64,000 nucleotides of DNA from Neelides folsomi (taxonomy: Eukaryota > Arthropoda > Collembola > Neelipleona > Neelidae): contig JAQGBZ010000067.1 of NCBI GenBank assembly GCA_034687125.1, forward strand, positions 167,490 through 231,489, read 5' to 3'. Positions 14,501 to 25,939 of this stretch are shown here, one piece after another. Numbering within the stretch: position 1 is the first letter of the stretch; every line of letters starts with the position of its first letter. Position numbers and translations under genes: made by a program. The notes under the pieces are model-generated. The model was not told where the DNA came from. It did no database searches and saw only the letters and a list, made by a program, of their open reading frames with translations.

Positions 14501-16125
14501 AATTAGGCCAAGTTAAAGGCTTTGGGAATTTCAATTTGCATTCAACATCATATGCAAAAATTCTCACAATTCACAATACGGGCATTCATGTATGATATGT
14601 TGTAAGTATGCAATATATTTTCCTATTTTATATATTCAGTCTTAAAGTTTCCTTTTTTATCTTTTAAACAAGCTTTGGATAAATAAAAAAGTTTACTAGA
14701 AACAGAACGATACAGAAGAATGACACCTGTATGTTTGCTTTTGTTAATAAATGGCTTGTCGTAAAGGGATATCATGAAAAGAATTCTTTTTGCAAAAAGC
14801 TTGAAAGAGAAAAGAATGCAGACGGGGATAAATTGTAGAAGTGTAGCTCTTAAATTTTTAATTAACGTCTTCCAGTCTTTTGATTAAAAATTCTCATTCA
14901 GGATTATGGGAATAGAAATAAATTAACTCCTCACCAACTTGTTTATCTCCCCTCTTTAATTAATTTTCTCCTATTTGAGCTTCGAGTTAAGTCGGTGAAT
15001 CACAACACTTTCGCATAATAGAAAATGAGACCTTAATTCGATAATTCTTTACATTTATTCAACTCTTGTGGAGCATATTCCGACATTCCAATACAACTCT
15101 CACTTTTATTCCCACATCTAAACAAAAGTGGATTTGGATAAAAGAGAATTTTGCTAACCTGGCACTCGTAAGTTCCGTTGTCTCTCCTTTGTACAAATTT
15201 GATTTGCAACGTCCATTCGTCAGATCCGTCGGAATGCTATTAAAATAATGGCATTAGTTTACATATTAGTTTACATAGTTTACATACCAAACACACATAT
15301 GCTTTGGATCAATTGAGCGATGGCATTATAGTAATCCCATTTAAATATTATTAGATTTTCTCCATGATTGATAAAGTGGAGGAAATTCTTGTTTTTATTA
15401 TTATTTGCTCTAATGGAAAGTTTCAACTTGGGTTAAAGTGAACAAAGACACATGTTCTTTTATGTGCTAAATGGGAAAATTTAATAGATATTTTTTAATA
15501 ACTTACAAGAACGTGAAAACGTTCATCATTCGTGTACGTTGTTTTGCCCGTTGTGAGAATATGCCAATCTCTCCTTCGAATCCATGAGATCTGTAAAAAG
15601 AAATTGAAGTCCGGTTGAACTTTTGAAACAAAATTCCCTTTTTTATACATCTGACATAAATTTCAATGTGGGCTGTTGATAAGTTGTCATATTGCACAAC
15701 TTCAGAAGTCACAGCATAGGTAACATAAATATGACAATATAAATACATACATTTAGTTATTGCAGTACCTATATAAATAATATTGAAGATGGTTTTTATA
15801 AGGATTGTGTATGTAAGGAATGTAAGTAAAAATGAAAGAAATAAAACAAAGTAACATGTTGTTGAATTTGTGACATGTGTTTTTCTCATTCATGGTTTAA
15901 TCGTAAATAGGAGATTTTATTTATGTAGGAAATGACATACGGATCTTTCTCCCAGATTCCTGACTCTGCATCGGAGGAAAGCATTATCCCCAAGAGGAAC
16001 GGTCAGGTTGATGGCTGTGTTGTTTTCAAATGGATTCTCCGTCATCTTCTGAAGCTCCTCGAAGCTCGAGTATTGGGGATCTCGATTCAACCACAGCTGT
16101 CGAGCATCTGCTTGCCCCACTCGAC
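8447..16125 (-). CDS. Dpr-like two-Ig-domain cell-surface protein, copy A (5' end missing)
   Basis: Dpr proteins are neuronal Ig receptors that bind DIP partners at the cell surface and specify synaptic pairing. Minus-strand exons: 15941-16125 (phase 1 start), 15507-15590, 15159-15236, 9152-9286, 8764-8974 and 8595-8447. Ig1 has the first cysteine in FLRCRVRNLG, the Dpr hallmark SWIRRRDWHILTTGKTTY, then WTLQIKFVQ and NGTYECQ. Ig2 has INLVCIIEK, YIFWYHNERMINYG and DSGNYTCK. Sequons include NNT, NLT, NGT and NYT. The last exon adds a Ser/Pro/Ala-rich stalk and ends in a short hydrophobic tail (CLSILILAISQVHF), which fits a GPI-anchor signal. The last splice (CAAG|GTCTTT to TTTTAG|CT) keeps frame, but the donor is weak; reading through it gives a stop after two codons. 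Ig exon lengths and phases match copy B. The signal-peptide exon is not found; 24828-24882 is a phase-compatible upstream candidate. Confidence 0.9.
9287..15158 (-). other. dprA intron of 5.9 kb between the Ig1 and Ig2 exons
   Basis: The intron runs from donor CAG|GTTAGC to acceptor TTGACAG. The equivalent dprB intron is only 405 bases. I see no exon, repeat pair or RNA gene inside it. A perfect 14-base palindrome (GGCTCAATTGAGCC) lies near 12868 and GC-richer patches occur near 10670-10830 and 12780-13010. Their function is unknown. Confidence 0.6.
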
Positions 16126-17481
16126 CTTCAATAAATTCAACACTTTAAAACTTTTTTATATTAATTTCAACGCATATTTCCCTCCTGTGATCTTCCTGGC
16201 TTTTTAGAATAGAAATATTAAATTGGTAATTTATTAATCGAGAACATGATGCAAGACTTTATCTAATAAAATTATTCAACTCTCGAGTATTTGGTTTTAT
16301 TATGAAAAAGTTAAACGGAATTCAAGTAATGGGTTATTTTATATATAAGGATCTTCACTACAATATGTATTGTATAGGATAAAGTCTAAGATTGGGTAAT
16401 TATGTAAATGGATAAATGTTTGAAATAATTTGAATTCGAAGTTGACTAAGTCAATTAATGGGGCGTTAATGAAATTGATTGATTTTGTTAATCTAGGGAA
16501 ATGAACCTAAATGGCTAAAGGGTCTGAGGTTGGGACTTTGAGTGCATTGTGCTGATGAGCATTCTTTTGATATGGTCATGGGTTCATTAATCGATCGAAT
16601 AATTCGGTTAACATTTGAGTTGGTAATATGGGATTCCAATCATTGGATGGAAATGACGCGGGGAGAGGCCCGGGTAAAATATTCCGACTTTCGGGTCTCA
16701 TGGTCACATCTGGGCCACAAGGCGCTTTCTCCATTCCCATCCCGTGGAAAGTCGTTTTGTTTTTCAAACACAATTGTCCCACTTTCTCAATGGGACGGGA
16801 TTCCTCTCTCGAATTTACAATTTTAAACTACTCGACCATTTTATTTGCGATACTTGGGAGGGAGTGAGGAGTGGAGGGAATGGTCCGGGCTCAAATTGAG
16901 AGATGTTTTATGTGAGGAGAAGACGCCAAGTACCTTGATTTGCGGTGAAGAGGAGAATGAGGACAGTGTGAGGGAGAAGACTCATCCTCTCAATCATCAT
17001 TTATTTATCCGGTGATCCTCTCACTGGCTAATGAGATCCGGGCAGGTCGTCAATTCACCATTACTCTCCTCCTGCAATTCATCCAACTCATTGCCATCAT
17101 TGCTCTCTATAATTATAATTGAATTGGGCACAGTGATTGCGCTCGTTCATTTACTCCGATTTTCATTAGGAGAAAAATATGTTGCTGTTGGGCTTGGGTT
17201 AAAATAGTCTATTTACTACAAGCTACACTTATACTTGTGCGCTACGAATGCGTAAAGAGAAGATGAATATTTATTTTATGCAAAGTGCTTTTAGCCTTTT
17301 GTAATACTAAGTATAAATAACTTTACACTCCTGTGAACCATCACCCAAATGGCTTGTGACACATGCTGCATGATACAATCACATAGCTCAAAACAGGAGG
17401 AAAATTTACGTTAGAAACGAATTTAGTTTAACCCAATAACTAAATTCAGAATTTTACGAATTGAACGATAAATTATTTCCT
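16126..17481. other. Gap between dprA Ig1 exon and scramblase start
   Basis: AT-rich DNA with a GC-richer patch at 16630-17060. No signal-peptide exon for dprA is visible on the minus strand here. The last part (17240-17480) should hold the 5' leader or promoter of the scramblase gene, but no clear TATA box or initiator can be assigned. Confidence 0.4.
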
Positions 17482-17713
17482 ATGCCCCATCATTTTCACC
17501 ATTCAGGTAGCTATCATCATCACCATCACACTCATCTTACTCATCCGCATGTAGAGGAAAAGAAAGTAGAGAAAAAAGATAGTGATCCAGACGACGACGA
17601 CGACGAGAAGGAGGACAAACTAAAAGAAGTTCCGTCTATCGGATCGATCGCACCAGAAAATTCGCAATTATCGATAGGTCCAAGTTCATCAAACAAGAAG
17701 AGTGATTTTAAAG
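17482..17713 (+). CDS. Scramblase first exon: His-rich and acidic N-terminus
   Basis: Residues 2-21 hold eleven histidines, then come a Lys/Glu stretch, DPDDDDD, and a Ser/Pro-rich linker. This is low-complexity, probably disordered, and could bind metal or carry adaptor sites. The exon ends TTTAAAG|GTGACA in phase 1, matching the next acceptor (CATTTTTAG). Exon membership rests on phase and proximity. A separate origin cannot be excluded. Confidence 0.6.
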
Positions 17714-19057
17714 GTGACACCAGAATATGACTATTGTATATTATATGATTTATCCATGATTTGGGATACCATATATGGTACACTCGACCAATTGGAACTG
17801 TAATTAAACTTTTGTTTTTACTATAATTTTGAATATAAAAACAAAAAATTAATAACGTTAAATGGTCTTTAATATTTATTTAAATTGCATTTTTAGTAAA
17901 AATGAGAAGAGGGACGCCACCAGGGTTAGAAAGCCTCATTAATGCTGAACAAATCTTTGTCAGACAAAAAGTTGAACTTTTTGAAGGTTTATTACATTTC
18001 ACATCAAAGACCAATTATTGTGTTTGCATTGTTTGCCAATTAAACAACTAATTTTATTGAACCTGTGAATATTTTAGTTTTGACTGATTATGAACAAGCC
18101 AATCGATATGATATAATTGACCAAGACGGACATCGAATGTTTCATGTCGTTGAAACGACCGGTTGTTGCACAAGGTAATTAAACTCTAATCCAAGAATTA
18201 CTTTAATTACTTCCACACTAGTCCTAATATCCATTCCATTAAAAGTTAAACCCTCAATTTTGATTTATGTAAACTGAATAATTAAGGCAATGCTGCGGTG
18301 AAAAGCGGCCCTTTGACCTTAACATCTATGATATGCACGGCCACGAGGTGATTCACATCAATCAACCTTGCTTTTTTCCCTGTCCGTGCAACCTTCAAGT
18401 ATGAATTGACTTCAACTATAAAAATTATATCGTTTTCAATTATCAAAATCAATCACTTTTCTATAAAATATTGTTTGATTGATAATTTGACAGTCACTTT
18501 GGATTGAGGCACCTCCTGGAACACGAATTGCAAAAATGAAGCAGGAATGTTCTCCGTGTTATGCACATTACAGGATAATTGACGAAACCGAAGAAACTGT
18601 CCTTAAAATTAGAAGTGATGGATCCACCACGTGTCTTTGCTGAGAAGCCCACTTCGACGTTAGTTAAATCCTTAAAGCCCAACTGGTATCAATTTTATAT
18701 TCATTTTTAATATTAGTTTTATTTAAAATTTATTTAAAATAATATCATTTAATGTTATTTAAATAGGTTTATGCTCCTGATGGAAAAACAGACCTTGGAA
18801 CGATAACTAAGGAATGGGGAGGAAAACTAAAAATGCTCACTGATGCTGATAACTTTGGAGTTTCTTTCCCCCCTGATTTAGATGTTAATTTGAAAGTTTC
18901 ACTAATTGGAGCCGTTTTTTTCATTGTAATTTATACATCAATGATTAGAATATTACAAATATATATATACAACCGCCATCAGGTATATTCACATACCATT
19001 CCCAGCCGTCATATATATGATCCTAACTTTTTTATATTTCAATTTATCTACCCATAA
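17482..19057 (+). CDS. Phospholipid scramblase family protein, with an in-frame TGA
   Basis: Scramblases move phospholipids between bilayer leaflets in response to calcium. Six plus-strand exons join in frame: 17482-17713, 17897-17986, 18078-18174, 18287-18398, 18494-18658 and 18767-19057, together 328 codons plus stop, close to the usual 300-330. The N-terminus is unusual: a His-rich run followed by an Asp/Glu/Lys-rich run replaces the Pro-rich region. Family motifs follow: PPGLESLINAEQIFVRQKVE, GCCTRQCCGEKRPFDL, a shortened cysteine cluster (CFFPCPC), LWIEAPPGTRIA, the calcium-loop equivalent DADNFGVSFPPDLD, and one membrane segment (KVSLIGAVFFIVIY). Codon 227 (18641-18643) is TGA, just after CLC, where relatives have Cys or Gly. 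If read as stop, the calcium loop and membrane segment are lost. ATG 17482 is the only in-frame start after an upstream TAA. I could not distinguish a null allele, a sequence error or recoding. Confidence 0.88.
18641..18643 (+). other. In-frame TGA in the scramblase gene
   Basis: It lies in exon 18494-18658, after codons for TTCLC and before EAHFD. The flanking codons and the following exon all align with family motifs in the same frame. A later TAA at 18665-18667 is removed if the donor is GAC|GTTAGT (exon end 18658). That junction gives FDVYAPDGKTDLG, which fits the family. No alternative donor removes the TGA without also removing conserved residues. Confidence 0.75.
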
Positions 19058-19088
19058 TTTTAACACAAGTTTACCTATTATATGAACT

Positions 19089-19094
19089 AATAAA
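19089..19094 (+). terminator. Scramblase polyadenylation signal AATAAA
   Basis: It lies 31 bases past the stop at 19055-19057. It implies a 3' UTR of roughly 50 bases, too short for a selenocysteine-insertion element unless the transcript runs further. Confidence 0.5.
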
Positions 19095-20730
19095 CAGCCA
19101 ATTATTAGGCAAATCGATTAACAAACAACAGAGTTAAAAATCGTAATGTGGAGAAATTTAAACTTTGACGCTTCATGAGTATTCACATACTTGAGTCTTT
19201 ATACAATTTATACTAGAAACGTTTCCAATCTACTGGTAGTTTTTAAGTATAATCATGATAAATGCTAGAAAAGAACATAACAGTAATTATTTATGCGATT
19301 CCAATTTGATTTCATATCAAAATGGGACGAGGGAAAGAGCAGAGTAGATAGGGCAATACCGAAGAAAGTGACAATTTATCCCTAAACATCTACCTAAATA
19401 TATTATAATCGTTGTTTTTTAGGTGTTCTTCATTCATTTGAAGTCTCCGAAGGTGTTCAAATCCCTTAGAATCCCAGACCATCACCAAACCTAAAACTGA
19501 ACACATTTTTATATTTGGATAAAAATTTTGCATTTCTTTTTAATTTTAGAAACTTGGTTGAATAATTAAAAATGAATGTTATTAAAAAGTGAAAGAGATC
19601 GGGGAACTAGAGATGAAAGAGGAATGGGTTTTGCAAGGATTTCGTATCCATTCCACGAATCAGAAAGTAGATAGTAAAAGATTAGATTAAGTCTCTTCTT
19701 TAATTAAAGTGAATCCCTAAGTTGAATATTTCTAAGGAAGAGAAGATGTAAGCTGATTTGAATGGAAAGAATAGTTTCTTCGAACAGGGAAAGAATGGAC
19801 ATTTCTTCTCATCCTTTCAAAACCTTTTTAATCAAAGTCCTCTCCAGGAGGTAAAAGAAAGTTCGGGAAACTCATTTACTCATTACTCCTTGCATTAATT
19901 CTTGTTTCCTTAATTATTCTTTAATATCCTTCATGTTCTTGTTTATTTCACATTGGGTTGGAACAATTTGTTATATTTACAAGAAAGACTTTCTTTACAG
20001 AGCAATCTCCGTTTTTTACTCACATACTTAAAATCATAATATCCAATGCTATGATGTAAACTTCCTAGGTATACATACAGTAGCTGTTAATATTACATGA
20101 ACACATCTAAAATTAAGTTTTTGTAAAGTTTCAATAAGCATCATTATAAATAATACGTATTTGAACTTTGGGATTGATGAAGTGTGGGTGGGGAAATAAT
20201 GAAATTGTGGCGACGAATGGAGTTATAATTTCTTTGGAATTGAGTCTTTTGTTACGAATAATGGATATAAAGAGGAGATGATAAGAAGAAGCTTCTTTCT
20301 CCACTTAATGACTTTCTAATAATTACATTTCCTCCAATCTCGACCTAACTCATTAAACTTTCTTGAAAAGGAAATTTTTCACTTTTCTCTTTTCACCAAA
20401 CTTTAAATTACTTATTAGGGTTTTAATAAACCTAGTTCTGTAAATAACTTGGGACCCCCAGGGAATGTCTATCTTCACATCACGTGAAACGTTCAAACAT
20501 TCCCTATTGTATCCATTTAACCAACATTCATGTTTTATATAATAAGGTAACAAAAATTTCTTTATGGCTATTTAAGGATTTTTATCTATCATTTTACTGC
20601 ATTACATTCATTACATTATTTCAATACAAATAATTTAATTCACTATCATTATTTTAATACAATAAAAATTTTGCTTAATTATTTATGATTAAGTAAAACA
20701 ATATTCAGTATCAATCTTTCTTTGTTAAAC
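19095..20730. other. No supported gene
   Basis: AT-rich intergenic or intronic DNA downstream of the scramblase gene. I see no conserved coding segment and no inverted-repeat element. Confidence 0.45.
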
Positions 20731-20803
20731 TACAGGGTGGGTCTAAAGTCGCTTCAGAAACCAAGGATTAAAAAATCTGAGGCGACTTTAGACCCACTCT
20801 GTA
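20731..20803. mobile_element. 73-bp mariner-type MITE
   Basis: The two ends are 22-bp inverted repeats with one mismatch. The left starts TACAGGGTGGGTCTAAAGTC and the right reads GCGACTTTAGACCCACTCTG followed by TA. Flanking TA dinucleotides fit a Tc1/mariner target duplication. Only 29 bases separate the arms, so there is no coding capacity and the RNA would fold into a single hairpin. The CAGGGTGGG start is shared with the element at 28536. Confidence 0.85.
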
Positions 20804-23800
20804 TGTAACTACTACTATGTATCAGCAGTCTTATTATTTTTAACTGACAATAAATTCTATTAAATTGGTTGTTATTTTTATATAAATATCCATGTCCTAA
20901 TAATCACATTTGAATTAATGACAAATGTGATGCTCGCCATTATGCTTTACATTCCTCCGTTAATGATTCGAGAGCAATTTGCATTGTGCTTTCGGAACGC
21001 CTCGGAAATAAGCAAAAGAGACAGACATCAAAAGAAAGCATTAAATATTCATATGGAATGAAATGAAAACGAAACCAGAAACTCAATTAAGAGTTCCTGA
21101 ATATCATGAACTATTAACAAGTCCTGCAAAATGACATTTAATATTAAATCATCTTTCTCTTCAAAGTGTTCTCCACGTGGCAGTGCACAACTCTCTAAAT
21201 TTATAACTGCTAAAAGTGGTAAATGTATAGGAATGGAATTAAAATATAAAATGGGGAGGGTGGGAAGTAAAAATTTGCATAGTTGACTTCAAAGGCGTGT
21301 TTTAAAATGTTTGATTCAATTCCCTGCCTCCCCCTCATTAGTCTCAAGACTTGCATATAAATTCGGGGGGGGGGAAGTTATGAGAGGGGGAGTTTAATAT
21401 CATATTAGTCAATTGTGGAAGAAATGGATAAAGCCAAGGGATTCCTAAAGGGAGATTCGGGGAGGAAGAATGGGGAAGGCCATTAAAAATAAAGGGGAAA
21501 GATTAAAGGGAGGAAATCAAAGAATTTGGATATGATAAGTACATAGTTGGTTTGAAGGTAGATTTGTGTAGGAGATTTGATGGTAATGATTGTGTGATTC
21601 TTTGAATGCAGATTGAATGGGAAGGGAGGGTCAGAGAGATAAAGTAGAGGAAGTGGAATGAACGGCTTTTACGAACCCATAAACCCCGATTGCTCCATAA
21701 ATTCCGGAAAGGAAATCTGAAATAAAAGTAGGCTCTTCTGCCAAGAATCAAAGGGTTCCCTCACAAACTTTCCCCCTGATACAATATATGTGTGAGTTGG
21801 CGGTATAGGAAAAGTGGTGGGAGTTCTTTGGACGGGCATTCTCTCCCAATTACTTCCATTTCATTTCTTCCTCACCATTCATCATTACTTTTTAATACAA
21901 TTATCGTCCTCATCTTCAAACACTCATTGATCAAACTCATTTCTCCCATTGATTCTCATTTTTACTTTCGAGTTTCAAAGTAAGAATAATGCTATTAAGC
22001 TATTTGGAAATTATTTTCCTCTACTTTATTATTTCCCTTTCAAAATTTTCAAACTGTTTAATCATTTTCCTGTCTGTCCAATTTTAATCCAATAATATAA
22101 GAATCATTTAATTTGCCAAATTTCCATTTTTATGACGAAGGGATTTTTCCTAAATAACAAAGTTTGGAGGATATTACAATTTTAAAACTTTTGCGCAAAA
22201 GTGTATTTTTCAAGAAGTTGTCCCTTGAGTGAAAGGATTGAAAATTATATATTTCACCTTGTATGCTTTTTCTGGGATATATTCCTCATTCTGATATGGA
22301 GAAAGTAAAGTTGCATATGAGAAGAATACATACATAATGTATGTACAATAATATATTTATGTATATTTGCCCAAGGGTAGTTGGGAGTGTTTTATAGGAT
22401 CTTCCATTCATCACAGATGCCAGAATTAGAATACATGAATCATTACGAAATATGGTCTCTCCTTTCGCAAAGCTTTGGAAGGGCCAAGGAAAAAACCCGA
22501 CTCGGGGCAGAAGATTAATCAAAGTTACGTCTTTCTCCGCCCGACTTTTCAATTGCCATTCAAAGGGCCAGCCCTCGGAGGCAAACCCCTACAACCTTCA
22601 TTCAATCTCAAATACTCCTAACTTTTCTCAAACTTGTCAATAGATCCCGAGGGCTTCAACTTTATAAAAAAAACCACCCTTGTTAAAAAGTATCAGAAAG
22701 AGTAACTTTAACGTAAAGTTGAATTCATTACTCTTCTATTCAAATCACCATCAACATTGGAGCTTATCATTCAAATTATTTTCCAATTCCCAAACTTTAA
22801 TCCAAATGATATTTTAGTCCATACATAATGATTTTTTATTTTACAATTACATTATACTTATTTCAATAAATCCTTGGCGTTTTTTGATTTCACAAGTCAG
22901 ATCAATAAGCAATATTTAAAATAAACAAGAAAGCTAAGGTATGTTCTTGATCTTATCTCTTTATAAATGAATAATGGGATAATGGATTGAAAGCGGATTG
23001 TTGAGGAAGTTTTCAAAGGGGTTCATTTAATAATATAAGTATAACGGAATGTTTGGATAAAGAATGAGTCAACATTAGCTAGATATCCAGTTCCGTAGAA
23101 TGTACATTTGAAATCCCTCGTAAACATAGGATTAACCAAAGAAGTCCCTTTTCTCACATTGAGCCTATGGAGATTGGGGAGGGAAGAAAGCCTTGAGAAG
23201 CCAATACAGAATCTATCACTTTCTTTCGCAAAGAATGGATCCAATTACCATAAATTTCCTCTCGTAGTCTCTTTACTCGTCTATTCAACTTTTAACTCCA
23301 TTCACACGTGCGAGTCACGCTGTTCAATACAATGGCAAACAATGCAGTTCTCACACCCTCGAGGGTTTTCCAGGAACAACCTAATAGAATATTTATTATA
23401 GACATACTATCAGTGGCAGGGTTCAAACGTCTACAAATAATATATTTGCTTATATTTAAATATTCCAACCCATTTGCAAATATAGTATAAATAAGAATTT
23501 TCCCGAGATGATCATTTCGGATAAAATTCTTATATATCTGTAGTATATAGTACAGTAAAAATTGAACAGCTCCTTATTTCATGCATGCACGGAACAATGC
23601 AAATGAATTGGAAAAAGTCGCCCCAGTGAGTCCATGATACAAAACATCTCATGAATGAGGGCATTTTAATACTAATAAAGGTTATTTTGATTTGTTGGCA
23701 AAAGGGAAATTTTCTAATATTAGAGAAAGTTCCTAAATTGAGATTAATGATTTTAACTTGAATGGGATGATTACAAAGTTTAGGAATATAAAACATAGAC

Positions 23801-24424
23801 AACCTTTTACAATGTAGAGAAAACAATCAACTTAACAAATAAATACATAAATAATTTTAACCCTAAACTCATTTTATATGAAACCATCCCGCTATATAAG
23901 AAACTTAATTTGGGAAATTCAATCAGGCGACCTACAGCTTTCGCTATTGTGCCCACGACCAAACTTTTAATGCCAACCGGTCCGGTGAGATCCAAGGATC
24001 AACATGACGGGAGATTTTTTTCTTTAAAGTCCACCGTTGCGGAGATATTCACCCCAAATGCCGTGAGGTGTGAGGGAAAGGGGGGGACAACATTTTTTAC
24101 ACTTATTATTGAGAATAATTAAAAAAAACTAAAGGGCCAATCCATGACCTTAAAAGTTTTAATCAAGGACCGTTGAATTCTGAACAAAATGGGTCATTTA
24201 AATTTTTTGGTTAATCAACGTTAAAGATTTAAGAATTTTTTAAAGGAGAAAGCCGAAAAAAATTACAATTAACTACATAATTCAATTTTAAATTTGGGGG
24301 ATTGAAAGGATTTTTTTTAATTTTTGGCGTAATTGTTTACTTTTTTAAATTTGTATCCAAAGGGGAGAACGGGATGGTGTCTACTCTGTATCTTATACGA
24401 GAGACAGGAATATTAACAAGATGG
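20804..24424. other. No supported gene; one palindrome
   Basis: Non-coding on inspection. It holds a G9 run near 21365, a GC-richer patch near 22440-22570, and a near-perfect 43-base palindrome at 23491-23533. If dprA extends to 24.8 kb, this is intronic. Confidence 0.4.
23491..23533. repeat. Palindrome able to form a long hairpin
   Basis: The arms read ATAAGAATTTT and, on the other side, AAAATTCTTAT, with CCGA and TCGG inside and ATGATCAT at the centre. Nearly the whole 43 bases pair. It has no A-tail or flanking duplication that I can identify. It could be a very small fold-back element or a regulatory hairpin. Confidence 0.6.
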
Positions 24425-24603
24425 ACCAGTAATTGGCCACTCTCCCTACGTGTTCGTTACTTCTATCCATTATATGTCCGGGGATGAAAGTCATGATTTT
24501 AAAGTGTGTCCCGGGACCCTTATGGTTTGTACTACTTTGTACCCTTAATAGTTTTTAATGGATAGAAGTTACGAACCAGTCGGGAGACTGGCCAATTGCT
24601 GGT
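24425..24603. repeat. Fold-back inverted repeat, 48-bp arms around an 83-bp loop
   Basis: The left arm (24425-24472) begins ACCAGTAATTGGCCACTCTC and the reverse complement of the right arm (24556-24603) begins ACCAGCAATTGGCCAGTCTC. Both end in ACTTCTATCCATTA. About 85% of positions agree. The loop contains a GTCCCGGGAC palindrome. No clear target duplication is seen at the borders, so it may be part of a larger transposon end rather than a full element. Confidence 0.7.
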
Positions 24604-24827
24604 ATATAAATAAAACCATATAATGTTTTTTCAAGATATTTTTTATACGACCTGAGGTTTGCAGAACCTATCAAGAAGTTTAATAAGTAAATTAATATGA
24701 AAAAATTAAAAATTTCGGAGATTTGAGCTTTAGGTGAAATATACTTTATAATACAACAAAGATACGCAAAAGCTCCATTCCATGTGAACTTAGCATTCAA
24801 GACATTTCATCAAAGAAGCAAATTAAC

Positions 24828-24882
24828 CTTGCGAGCAACTCAAATTTTCATCATACTTCCCCATGTCTCCCGTCCAAGTGAC
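24828..24882 (-). CDS. Candidate upstream exon of dprA (tentative)
   Basis: Between acceptor TTTTAAATTCAG and donor CAAG|GTTAAT lies a 55-base segment open in only one frame, encoding VTWTGDMGKYDENLSCSQ and ending in phase 1. That is the phase required by the acceptor of the dprA Ig1 exon (16125). The length and ending (…SQ|G) also mirror the dprB signal-peptide exon (55 coding bases, …DQ|G). It has no signal peptide itself, so another exon upstream would be needed. It may be chance. Confidence 0.25.
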
Positions 24883-25938
24883 CTGAATTTAAAATGTGGA
24901 AAACGACAGTTAATTAGGACTAGAATTGCCGTTATTGTTTTCTCGGGGGAATAATGAGGACTGAAAAATAATGCCGTTTCCATTTATTTCGCATGATAAA
25001 ATGTCTAGAAGGAGAAAAGGAGATATAATTCGTGATTAAGGGAAATGATAGCCTTTTAATCAAGGTTCACTCCTTTTGCTCATTGGAAAGGCCAAATTGT
25101 AAATAATAATTTGAGTGGGTCTCATAATCCGGCTAAGAGAATCATTTCCCCCATGCATGCAATCCCACTATTTGCATTAAACAATTATATCCCAATCGAA
25201 CCCACCTTCTCCGCTCCATTTATAATGAGGAAGAAAATGGAGGATTTGCATAATTCCAATCATATATTGATTCACATCTCGGGGAGTAGGACACTTGTTT
25301 TGGGAAAAATCGACAATCGTCATCAAATATGCTTAACCATGGATATCTTTAATTATTTTTCCCAATTGGAGAATTTAAAGGCATTTTTATTGATGCAGCC
25401 AATTGTGCAATTGGAATAGCCTTCAACACGAACACTCTTTTATTCAATGAAATATGTATTGATTCAATTTATACGAGATCATAACTTTAACCTCAATCAC
25501 TGATTAAATCAAATTTCAAGTTTATAACTAGCTCGTAAAGTACTGCCTGTAGTTTATACCTTTAACTCTAGTATGTCTACTCCTAGTATTTTAAAAATAA
25601 TTCATTTGTTTGATGCGGTTAGTCTAAAAGAGAAATTAATGTTCTAGTTGCATTTTATACGTTTTACGTTAGCGTTTTTTAGTTGCGTTATTTTTTTTAA
25701 AACTTATTTATATCGAATTTTATGCAATTTACTGTATAAGTACAATAAACTTGTAACTTTCTTCCAGCAAAGTCTCTGAAGAAGGTAAATGTTCCTTTTA
25801 TAATAATTTTTAATGATTAATAAAAGAGCTATCTTGATGAGACTATGAAAACTGAAATGATTGGCTATATTATATTATTATGTATGCAGTTTGTACTTTA
25901 TTTAATGTTTATTTGATTAATTGCATTGAAATTTTTAG
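24883..25938. other. Gap upstream of the Pmp3-like gene
   Basis: AT-rich DNA. A short segment bounded by CTTCCAG and GAAG|GTAAAT (25768-25784) could be a tiny non-coding 5' exon of the Pmp3-like gene, because that gene's start codon follows directly after an acceptor (TTTTTAG|C). Nothing else is supported. Confidence 0.3.
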
Positions 25939-25939
25939 C

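Noticed and set aside
18659-18714. Extension of the fifth scramblase exon past TAA to GTATCA
   Set aside because: Ending the exon at GAC|GTTAGT gives a better family match (FDVYAPDGK) and removes the TAA and an unmatched insertion.
18641-19110. Selenocysteine reading of the scramblase TGA
   Set aside because: The AATAAA at 19089 leaves too little 3' UTR for a SECIS element, and no known scramblase is a selenoprotein. Not fully excluded.
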